Shown here: piece by piece, positions 32,109 to 43,500 of the stretch
How the letters are laid out: each line of letters opens with the position of its first letter
Position numbering within the stretch: position 1 is the stretch's first letter
Origin: Littorina saxatilis
Lineage: Eukaryota > Mollusca > Gastropoda > Littorinimorpha > Littorinidae
DNA length: 64,000 nt
Reading direction: 5' to 3'
Assembly: GCF_037325665.1 (NCBI RefSeq)
Contig: NC_090249.1
Location: 60,192,267-60,256,266, forward strand
Program-made: the position numbers and the translations under genes
The notes under the pieces: generated by a model
The model's input: the letters and a program-made list of their open reading frames with translations, nothing else
What the model was told of the DNA's origin: nothing
Database searches by the model: none

Positions 32109-33768
32109 GCTGATAATGGTTACACAACAAGGAACATGCAGAAGGGGAAACATCATGACTACTGGGAGGATGATGGTTACAGAACAAGGAACATGCAGAA
32201 GGGGAAACACCATGACTACTGGGAGGATGATGGTTACAGAACAAGGAACATGCAGAAGGGGAAACACCATGACAACTGGGAGGATGATGGTTACAGAACA
32301 AGGAACATGCAGAAGGGGAAACACCATGACTACTGGGAGGATGATGGTTACAGAACAAGGAACATGCAGAAGGGAAAACACCATGACAACTGGGAGGATG
32401 ATGGTTACAGAACAAGGAACATGCAGAAGGGGAAACACCATGACTACTGGGAGGATGATGGTTACAGAACAAGGAACATGCAGAGGGGGAAACACCATGA
32501 CTACTGGGAGGATGATGGTTACAGAACAAGGAACATGCAGAGGGGGAAACACCATGACAACTGGGAGGATGATGGTTACAGAACAAGGAACATGCAGAAG
32601 GGGAAACACCATGACTACTGGGAGGATGATGGTTACAGAACAAGGAACATGCAGAGGGGGAAACACCATGACTACTGGGAGGATGATGGTTACAGAACAA
32701 GGAACATGCAGAAGGGGAAACATCATGACTACTGGGAGGATGATGGTTACAGAACAAGGAACATGCAGAGGGGGAAACACCATGACTACTGGGAGGATGA
32801 TGGTTACAGAACAAGGAACATGCAGAAGGGGAAACACCATTACTACTGGGAGGATGATGGTTACAGAACAAGGAACATGCAGAGGGGGAAACACCATGAC
32901 TACTGGGAGGATGATGGTTACAGAACAAGGAACATGCAGAAGGGGAAACACCATTACTACTGGGAGGATGATGGTTACAGAACAAGGAACATGCAGAGGG
33001 GGAAACACCATGACTACTGGGAGGATGATGGTTACAGAACAAGGAACATGCAGAAGGGGAAACACCATGACTACTGGGAGGATGATGGTTACAGAACAAG
33101 GAACATGCAGAGGGGGAAACACCATGACAACTGGGAGGATGATGGTTACAGAACAAGGAACATGCAGAGGGGGAAACACCATGACTACTGGGAGGATGAT
33201 GGTTACAGAACAAGGAACATGCAGAAGGGGAAACACCATGACTACTGGGAGGATGATGGTTACAGAACAAGGAACATGCAGAGGGGGAAACACCATGACA
33301 ACTGGGAGGATGATGGTTACAGAACAAGGAACATGCAGAGGGGGAAACACCATGACTACTGGGAGGATGATGGTTACAGAACAAGGAACATGCAGAGGGG
33401 GAAACACCATGACTACTGGGAGGATGATGGTTACAGAACAAGGAACATGCAGAGGGGGAAACACCATGACTACTGGGAGGATGATGGTTACAGAACAAGG
33501 AACATGCAGAGGGGGAAACACCATGACTACTGGGAGGATGATGGTTACAGAACAAGGAACATGCAGAGGGGGAAACACCATGACAACTGGGAGGATGATG
33601 GTTACAGAACAAGGAACATGCAGAGGGGGAAACACCATGACTACTGGGAGGATGATGGTTACAGAACAAGGAACATGCAGAGGGGGAAACACCATGACTA
33701 CTGGGAGGATGATGGTTACAGAACAAGGAACATGCAGAAGGGGAAACACCATGACTACTGGGAGGATG
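32109..33768. repeat. 57-bp minisatellite, about 29 copies
   Basis: Unit GATGGTTACAGAACAAGGAA plus CATGCAGARGGGGAAACACCATGACTACTGGGAG. 57 is a multiple of 3 and the unit has no stop in several frames of both strands, so long open frames of about 577-600 codons appear. Variants alternate (AGAAGG/AGAGGG, GACTAC/GACAAC/TACTAC). I read it as non-coding. Confidence 0.93.
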
Positions 33769-33839
33769 GGGGTGGGGGAGAAGGAGTGGGTGGGGAGGGT
33801 GGAGGTAAACGCTACGTACAGTGGTAACAAAGACATTCT

Positions 33840-34437
33840 TTCATCATGAAAAAACACACCAATCAATCGCATCTTCCATTCCAAACATTTGCCCAGCCAA
33901 TCACACATACTGTATATTTCCTTCTATGGACAGTTTTTTGCCAAAGATAAAATTGGAAAGAAATTAAATTATCTTCCCATGTTGCTAGTTTTCCCAGAAA
34001 ATAGGGGAATATATCTTCTACCAAATGATGAGGGTAGCTGACTAAAACTTGACATCATCACCCTTTTGTTATTTTCAAGCAATAACATCAATCGGTAATG
34101 CAAGCTTCTACATTTGTTCATTCGTTTTATAAAAATGTATTATAACTATAGTTTGGGGACGGGAGCTACTGATCTGACAACTATTCAAAAAAAAATGCAA
34201 TGAACTTATATTACATACTGATTTTATGGTGTCCACAACGACTAGTTTCACTAATTGAGATCTTCGCACTAATCGATTTAAAAAAAATTAAATGAACTAT
34301 TTTTACGTAACTGATTTGATAGTGTCCATATATACAACTTTAGCTTCACTAGTTGAGAATATATCCTCTTTTTTTTCATGGATGGTTAGAATCTCAAAGG
34401 ATCCCTCAGTCCAAGATGGATAGCAATGCGACTGTCA
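33840..34437. other. Intergenic, possibly LEXM 3' UTR
   Basis: Follows the LEXM stop codon on the minus strand. AT-rich, no gene or clear polyadenylation signal identified. Confidence 0.4.
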
Positions 34438-34564
34438 TCACGCCACCGTGAGTGAACGGTTGAAGGAGTACATGTGTTTAGGTTTCAGTTCCCCAGGTAG
34501 GCCTTGCGGTCCGACTAGGTACGACCTCTCTGCCACAGGTATATCCTTGCCGCGAATTCGCTCC
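34438..34564 (-). CDS. LEXM-like coding exon 11 (C-terminus)
   Basis: Acceptor GATCTTTTCAACAG; completes the Lys codon split after FVFEKFL and reads ERIRGKDIPVAERSYL, then VGPQGLPGELKPKHMYSFN and a TGA. The unbroken frame, exact phase and sensible composition support it. It lies 1 kb beyond the apparent stop of exon 10. Confidence 0.72.
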
Positions 34565-37500
34565 CTGTTGAAAAGATCCACACGTCACTTTTTATCAATG
34601 TGAATTCTTAAAATGTGCCAGCAAGATTTGTGTCTGAATGCAAAAGAGAAAAGCTGTTTGTTTTTTTGTACAAGGAACCAAGCGATGTTCTGCGTTGTTA
34701 AGTTACTTGGTTTTTACGTCCTGGAGAAGCCTCCATAGGTAAAAATGTCCACATGTTTTGTGTGCTGTCCTTGTGTTGGTGAGTACAGATTTGTTTTTTA
34801 CTTTGTTCATCTCATCCACAGTCATTTTGTTGTTTAGATTAATCAATATCGTGTTCATTCTTATTAGTCGATTGATGCTGTGTGGCAAACGGAATGCTGT
34901 ACAAATCAAATGGGATGACCAGTCCAGAAATGTAACGTTAAAGTTTGCCGGAAATATAAAAGCAATGCCGGATGCTATATTTCTTTCTTTATTTGGTGTT
35001 TAACGTCGTTTTCAACCACGAAGGGTTATATCGCGACGGGGATGCTATATGATTTCAGAACTCTGAAATAGTGTACGACTGTACACACATGCCATTTAAT
35101 TAACGGATGAAGGTGAAAGTGGTGTGTGTGTGTGAGAAAGTGGTGTGTGTGTGTGAGAAAGTGGTGTGTGTGTGAGAAAGTGGTGTGTGTGAGTGAGAAA
35201 GTGGTGTGTGTGAGAGAAAGTGGTGTGTGTGTGAGTAAGAAAGTGGTGTGTGTGAGAGAAAGTGGTGTGTGTAGGAAAGAGGTTTGTGTGTGTGAGAAAG
35301 TGGTATGTGTGTGTGTTCATGTGTTTGTGTGTGTGTGAGAAAGTGGTTTGTGTGTGTGTGTTCATGCGTTTGTGTGTGAGAAAGTGGTTTGTGTGTGTGT
35401 GAGAAAGTGGTTTGTGGTGTGTTCATGCGTTTGTGTGTGAGAAAGTGGTGTGTGTGTGTGTTCATGCGTTTGTGTGTGTGAGAAAGTGGTGTGTGTGTGC
35501 AAATCTTCCTACTCATGTCCATCTAAAGTGGGTCTGTACTCGTACAAGAATAAACTCTTACTTGAGGAATTTCTCAAAGACGAAACTGGGTTTGCCACTC
35601 TTGGACTTGAAGACACTGTGGTTTCCATTACGATGCTGAGCCTCCTCAAACTTCTGGATGTCATAGCGACCTGCTCCCACGGGGTTCTGTAACGCACAAA
35701 ACTCAACATCAGTTTAATTAAACTACACCATCTTCAGCCTTCTTGGAAAGGGTGTGCAAGCATGCGTGCTTGCATACATGTGTACATGTGTGCACATGTG
35801 TGTACATGTGTGTGTGTGTGTGTGTGTGTTTTGTTTACACTTCAAACATGTCCACAGCAATGTTACAAAGGCTTGTTGTATTGTTGAGAAATAGAGTAAG
35901 AATGTAACCCCCTCCACCATCAAGTAGATATAAAGGACAATTAGGGCAGAAATAGAGTAACAATGTAACCCCCTCCACCATCAAGTAGATATAAAGGACA
36001 ATTAGGGCAGAAATAGAGTAACAATGTAACCCCCTCCACCATCAAGTAGATATAAAGGACAATTAGGGCAGAAATAGAGTAACAATGTAACCCCCTCCAC
36101 CATCAAGTAGATATAAAGGACAATTAGGGCAGAAATAGAGTAACAATGTAACCCCCTCCACCATCAAGTAGATATAAAGGACAATTAGGGCAGAAATAGA
36201 GTAACAATGTAACCCCCTCCACCATCAAGTAGATATAACGGACAATTAGGGCAGAAATAGAGTAAGAATGTAACCCCCTCCACCATCAAGAAGATATAAA
36301 GGACAATTAGGGCAGAAACAGAGTAACAATGTAACCCCCTCCACCATCAAGTAGATATAAAAGACAATTAGGGCAGAAAAGCAAGTGCATATCGGTACAC
36401 AGAAAATCTGCAATGTTTCTTAGGAGAGGGGAGATAACCTATTTCAAATTCTTTTTGCTTGTCATATGTGCACATTTTCCTGTTCTTTCTTCCTAATCAC
36501 TCCTAAGTACAAAGAGCAAGTGAAAAAAGAATTGTGGGCCACTCACAAAGTTTCCAGTGAAGAACTTCTGAGCCCTGCGGTCGACTCGCTCGGCAGAGGA
36601 GAGGAAGCCGGGCTGCTTGTGGTTCTTGGGTTTGGTCAGCTGTCCGGGCTCGTAGCTCCCGGGACCGGGTACGTTCTGAAATGTGTATTGCAGTTTACAT
36701 AATTATATCATGTTGTGAGAGAACAGAACAGTTGGTGTCGCAATCTGTCTCTAGGAAAACTGAACTGGAAACGATAGCACAGGGTTAAGGGTTGACGTTG
36801 TGTTGCATGGTCTTCAGCCTAACAAGTTTGGAAACATTTCACCTGAGTTTTATTTACCTGAGTTTTTTTCCTTGAAAGGGCAATTTTCAGCTATGGTTAT
36901 GGCTATATTTGTTGTACACATACACTCTTTTTAATGTTGTATGTTGATCTGTGTTCACAGTGTTCTAGTTATGTTGTATGTATGTATGTATGTAACAGTT
37001 AATCTGTGAAACCAGGGAATACGTGTATTAACTAAACTATTTTAGGTAATACATGAATTAACTGTTTTTTTCCGTCAGTTAATTCATGTATTACCTAGTT
37101 AATACACGTATTCCCTGGTTTCACAGATTAACTGTAACATATATACACCAAAACCAAATATCTCTTTTGAGATAACAAAGTCAAAGGAACAGGTGTTAAG
37201 ACAGCCACACACACAAAAAAAGAAAAAAAAGTCTTTTATGTCGATGTCGATGTACAGCTACGCTATTTCCACACACCTGAGCCCTGGGGCACTGTGCCAA
37301 GCAGCTGTTGTAGATTCGCTCCACGGGCGGGTTGGGGTACTGTGCCACAGTGCCGAACTTGCCCTTGCGCTTCATGTGCTCGCCGCTCCAGCTGTCCAGC
37401 GAAGACTTCATTTCGTACTGACCGGGGCCCAGGTTGGCCAGTTTCTGTCAATGACACCAGATGTTTTGCAAAAGACAGTATATGCTTTCACAGGTACACG

Positions 37501-40500
37501 TATGAAGATTTTTGTGTGTGTTAGTTTTTCATTGCACAGGATTTTTGACTTCAGATATTTTGACTTGAACAAGTTGGTATTATACTTGTCTCGTCAAAAT
37601 ATCGGACCCTATTTGAATTGCTACGCTTAAAATACAATAGTTGTTAATAATATTGGTCACCACTTTATTATTTTGGCTCTAAGAGCCCATTTATCTTGTT
37701 GTGCTCCTTTTCCATATCATACATTCCACGGCTTTGTAAACATAACTCAACTCAACTCAACTCAACTCAAATTTATTAATCCATATGGAAATTATGTTGT
37801 AACAATACTCATTTCCAATCAAAAGAATAAGAATGCATACTAAACACAGTCTCACTAACGCAAACAGTCATCCTTCAAGTCAAGTCTGCCAACTCACAAC
37901 TCACTCACACAACAACAGCAACAGCAATACAATTTAACAAAAACCATAATTCCAATAACAAAAAGACGTCCAAGAGTCCACCTCCACATCCATGCACACG
38001 CAAGGTTTACAAAGCACCACATGTCGACTAGAACACCGCACATTTGGGCTACGGTAACACAGTTACTAACAAGAAGGGCAAAGCCCATACGACTCACATG
38101 CTTGACCTCGACCTTTAGGGTAACTAAACCTAGCAATGACATCATACACTAAGAACTGCTTTACACATTTTTCCTACCAAAATACATGTGACCTTGACCC
38201 AAGGTCAAGGTCATCCAAAGTCATGCAACACAAAGCTGTTAATTCAAGACATAGGAAGTACAATGGTGCTTATTGGCTCTTTCTACCATGAGATATGGTC
38301 ACTTTTAGTGGTTCACTACCTTATTTTGGTCACATTTCATAAGGGTCAAAGTGACCTTGACCTTGATCATATGTGACCAAATGTGTCTCATGATGAAAGC
38401 ATAACATGTGCCCCACATAATTTTTAAGTTTGAAACAGTTATCTTCCATAGTTCAGGGTCAAGGTCACTTCAAAATATGTATACAATCCAACTTTGAAGA
38501 GCTCCTGTGACCTTGACCTTGAAGCAAGGTAAACCAAACTGGTATCAAAAGATGGGGCTTACTTTGCCCTATATATCATATGTAGGTGAGGTATTCAATC
38601 TCAAAAACTTCAGAGAAAATGGGAAAAATAAGAAAAATAGCTGTTTTTTAGGCAACATTTATGGCCCCTGCGACCTTGACCTTGAAGCAAGGTCAAGATG
38701 CTATGTATGTTTTTTGAGGCCTTGTCATCATACACCATCTTGCCAAATTTGGTACTGATAGACTGAATAGTGTCCAAGAAATATCCAACGTTAAAGTTTT
38801 CCGGACGGACGGACGGACGGACGACTCGGGTGAGTACATAGACTCACTTTTGCTTCGCATGTGAGTCAAAAATACATACTTTACAGATAACCCAGCAACA
38901 GAGTACAGTAATAATTATGACAGAGAAACATGATAGAGGCCTCTAACATGTGATTGGTTGAAAGCATGGATAGCTCTGGGAACAAAAGAATTGCGGAAAC
39001 GTGACGTTCTAGCAACCATAGCCCTCAGTCTACCACTCCTGTCAATGCGTCGAGAGTCAAATTCAGGTTTCAGTGGGTGTGTCTCGTCAGCCAAAATTGA
39101 GGTCAGTCGGTCAGTCAGTCGTCTCTGGCAAACTGATTCAATGGTCTCTTGTTTCCTGCCTACAACAGATCCAGCCTTCTTGACTAGCTTTTCTAGCCTG
39201 TCACTATCCTGTTTACTAAGGTTACCCCCCCAGCACACACATGCATATGTCAACACGCTACCAACAGTGGACAGATAGAACATTTGCAGGATGTCATTAC
39301 GAACAGAGAACGATCTAAGCTTCCTTAGACAGTACATGCGCGTGTGCGCTTTCTTCAAGATTTGGTCAGTGTTGGCATGCCATGTGGCATGCCATTCTGA
39401 CATGTGTCAGAATAAACATGCACTGTTTAACCCCTTCACTGCCCACCTCGTATGTAATACGTGGTCATTTTCGGTTTGTCATACGCCCATAACCGTATCT
39501 CATACGTGGGATTTGTGTCAACAATATTTCAGGACATTTCTGAAAACTAAATGGGAGGTAACCACTTTCCAAGTACTTGTAGGGGTTCTAAACACAGTTC
39601 TTTCCCATAGACCGTTCAGATAAGTTACTACCACGTGTTGAAAACTGTGTTACAACTGTAGAACCGACTATAGCATTCAGCCGCCATTCACAATGGCGGC
39701 CGAAAGTTGGACCTCAACTCGTAGACCTGTTTTCAAGCGATACAGTGTTCTGGAAGCTCTACAAGAAGTGATTTATGGATTACCACACAGAAGAATACTT
39801 TTATGGGCTTTAATGTGAGTACCTGATGTTTGACACCAGTTTTAGCAGTGTTTTGTGTGGTTTTACGTGCTGCAATGTGTGTGTGTGTAAGTCCGGAAAC
39901 TGTAATTTTTGACAAAAATGGTCATTATATCAATTTTTACGATAACAATCACAAACAAAGTCCAATGATCATGTCATCCTATAATAGCCAAGGGTTTAAG
40001 CAAAACACATGCCAAAGATCTAAGAGATATCTCAATAAATGATCGAGCAGTGAACAGATTAGTGAACCTACCGAAGAAAGCGAAATTTTGCCCTGGCACA
40101 CAGCAATACCAAAATGCTGTTATACTGTGGCAGTGAAGGGGTTAAACCAAGTCATGTAGTTGTTTTTCTTCTGATATCTGTTGGTTTGGTCATTGTGGGC
40201 AGGTAGTTGTTATTGAGAGGTGTTCGCCAAAGCAGGCTTAATTGACTGCATAAAAGCATAAAATGGAGCACTGACCGGAGCAGCGAAGTGACCATCAGAG
40301 ATAGGCTTGTTGCGGTCACCAGAGAAGAGATCGTACGGTCCACGAATGCTGGTCATCTTTGTACTCAGCTCTTGCGTTGACGACACAAAGTTGTACGTCC
40401 CGGGGCCCAGGTGAGATCCCTGCAAACACAACAACACTGCTTCATACTGTTACCGGGAAAAGAGCGTTGACGACACAAAGTTGTACGTCCCGGGGCCCAG

Positions 40501-43500
40501 GTGAGATCCCTACAAACACAACAACACTGCTTCATACTGTTACCGGGAAGAGAGCGTTGACGACACAAAGTTGTACGTCCCGTGGCCCAGGTGAGATCCC
40601 TGCAAACACAACAACACTGCTTCATACTGTTATCAGGAAAAGAGCGTTGACGACACAAAGTTGTACGTCCCGTGGCCCAGGTGAGATCCCTGCAAACACA
40701 ACAACACTGCTTCATACCGTTACCGGGAAGAGAGCGTTGACGACACAAAGTTGTACGTCCCGTGGCCCAGGTGAGATCCCTGCAAACACAACAACACTGC
40801 TTCATACCGTTACCGGGAAAAGAGCGTTGACGACACAAAGTTGTACGCCCCGTGGCCCAGGTGAGATCCCTGCAAACACAACAACACTGCTTCATACCGT
40901 TACCGGGAAAAGAGCGTTGACGACACAAAGTTGTACGTCCCGTGGCCAAGGTGAGAACCTTGCAAACACAACAACACTGCTTCATACTGTTATCGGGAAA
41001 AAAGCGTTGACGACACAAAGTTGTACGTCCCGTGGCCAAGGTGAGAACCCTGCAAACACAACAACACTGCTTCATACTGTTGAGGTATGGAGAGGTAAGG
41101 AGGAGAACAGAGAAAGAGAGAAGATGGTGTCTCCATTTCCCTGTCTTTCTCTGAGCTTGTTAGTATCCATGAATACATGTTGACCTAAACGAAGTTTCAA
41201 TTCACATCGAAGATCAAGCATACACCAGTCCTCCGTAAGACAGTCCTCCGTAAGACAGTCCTCCGTAAGACAGTCCTCCGTAAGACAGTCCTCCGTAGGA
41301 CAGTCCTCCGTAAGACAGTCCTCCGTAAGACAGGTCCTCCGTAAGTGGCTACAAAACACCTCTCACAGTGAAGAGAAAGGCATACCATTCCCTCAAGAGC
41401 AGATGCAAGTGGCTACAAAACACCTCTCACAGTGAAGAGAAAGGCATACCATTCCCTCAAGAGCAGATGCAAGTGGCTACAAAACACCTCTCACAGTGAA
41501 GAGAAAAGCATTCCATTCCCTCAAGAGCAGATGCAAGTGGCTACAAAACACCTCACAGTGAAGAGAAAGGCATACCATTCCCTCAAGAGCAGATGCAAGT
41601 GGCTACAAAACACCTCTCACAGTGAAGAGTAAGGCATTCCATTCCCTCAAGAGCAGATGCAAGTGGCTACAAAACACCTCTCCCAGTGAAGAGAAAGGCA
41701 TTCCATTCCCTCAAGAGCAGATGCAAGTGGCTACAAAACACCTCTCCCAGTGAAGAGAAAGGCATACCATTCCCTCAAGAGCAGATGCAAGTGGCTACAA
41801 AACACCTCTCACAGTGAAGAGAAAGGCATACCATTCCCTCAAGAGCAGATGCAAGTGGCTACAAAACACCTCTCACAGTGAAGAGAAAGGCATACCATTC
41901 CCTCAAGAGCAGATGCAAGTGGCTACAAAACACCTCTCACAGTGAAGAGAAAGGCATACCATTCCCTCAAGAGCAGATGCAAGTGGCTACAAAACACCTC
42001 TCGCAGTGAAGAGAAAGGCATACCATTCCCTCAAGAGCAGATGCAAGTGGCTACAAAACACCTCACACAGTGAAGAGAAAGGCATTCCATTCCCTCAAGA
42101 GCAGATGCAAGTGGCTACAAAACACCTCTCACAGTGAAGAGAAAGGCATACCATTCCCTCAAGAGCAGATGCAAGTGGCTACAAAACACCTCTCACAGTG
42201 AAGAGAAAGGCATTCCATTCCCTCAAGAGCAGATGCAAGTGGCTACAAAACACCTCTCGCAGTGAAGAGAAAGGCATACCATTCCCTCAAGTGCAGATGC
42301 AAGTGGCTACAAAACACCTCTCACAGTGACGAGAAAGGCATTCCATTCCCTCAAGAGCAGATGCAAGTGGCTACAAAACACCTCTCACAGTGAAGAGAAA
42401 AGCATACCATTCCATCAAGAGCAGATGCAAGTGGCTACAAAACACCTCTCACAGTGAAGAGAAAGGCATACCATTCCCTTAAGAGCAGATGCAAGTGGCT
42501 ACAAAACACCTCTCACAGGGAAGAGAAAGGCATTCCATTCCCTCAAGAGCAGATGCAAGTGGCTACAAAACACCTCTCACAGTGAAGAGAAAGGCATTTC
42601 ATTCCCTCAAGAGCAGATGCAAGTGGCTACAAAACACCTCTCACAGTGAAGAGAAAGGCATACCATTCCCTCAAGAGCAGATGCAAGTCGCTACAAAACA
42701 TCCGAACAATGTAAAGAACCTAACGGCCAGGAACTTAACTACCCTTTCTGATTGTGGCCTGAAAATAATGGCTGCATTATATGTCAGTCAATTGTTGTTT
42801 TTATCATGAACTCACTGTGCAGTAAACATTTTTTTTTCTCTACATGACTATACAGCATACTGACCACTGAGGGCTGGTGTCGAGGTCCGGAGTAAGCGTC
42901 CATCATGCCCTTGGTGCTCATTGACCGCAGCGCTTTCTCCTCAATCTCCGTGTGAGGGATGCCGCCCTTGCCGTACGTGCCAGGCCCAGGGAGGGCGTTC
43001 TGTAAGGTCAAAGTGTCAGGCAGTTGAAACTCCAAACTTTTACACACACAAATTGTGGTTGTTAATGCTCTGGCTGTTTCAAGCTAGAGTTTGGCAGACA
43101 ATCTGATGGCAGAGACAATAACGAAAGGAAAAACACTGCATTAGCTGCAAACAAGGTGACCTTATTCTTCTTCTTCTGCGTTTATGGGCTGAAACTACCA
43201 CGAACACTCGTGGTTTTTGTACGAGTGGATTTTTACGTGTATGACAGTTTTTACCCTGCCATTTAGGCAGCCATACACTACTTTCGGAGGAAAGTTGACC
43301 TTATGTAAGAAAATACCATATCTTTGGCATTTGTTTTTAGCTTGCACACCCTTCCTCTAGGTGTTGCTTGATTGAAACATGTCGCTTGATTGAAACATGT
43401 CGCTTGATTGAAACATGTCGCTTGATTGAAAGATGTTGCTTGATTGAAAGATGTTGCTTGATTGAAACATGTTGCTTGATTGAAAGATGTTGCTTGATTG

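Noticed and set aside
32094-33827. Long open frames (577-600 codons) as a repetitive protein gene
   Set aside because: They follow from a 57-bp unit, a multiple of 3 without stops; several frames on both strands are equally open and no splice or start context favours one.
35096-35522. His/Thr-rich frame (SHTHTTFSHT repeats)
   Set aside because: Translation of a GT-rich simple repeat.
35558-35563. TAA as the sole LEXM end
   Set aside because: It overlaps a GTAAGAG donor and a phase-matched further exon exists; kept only as an alternative end.
40359-41183. Plus-strand frame rich in TTQSCTSRGPGEIP
   Set aside because: Antisense of the LEXM exon 7 splice-junction array; openness comes from the 90-bp period.
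41338-42700. CRISPR-like array
   Set aside because: Units are contiguous with no unique spacers, and the genome is animal; it is a minisatellite.
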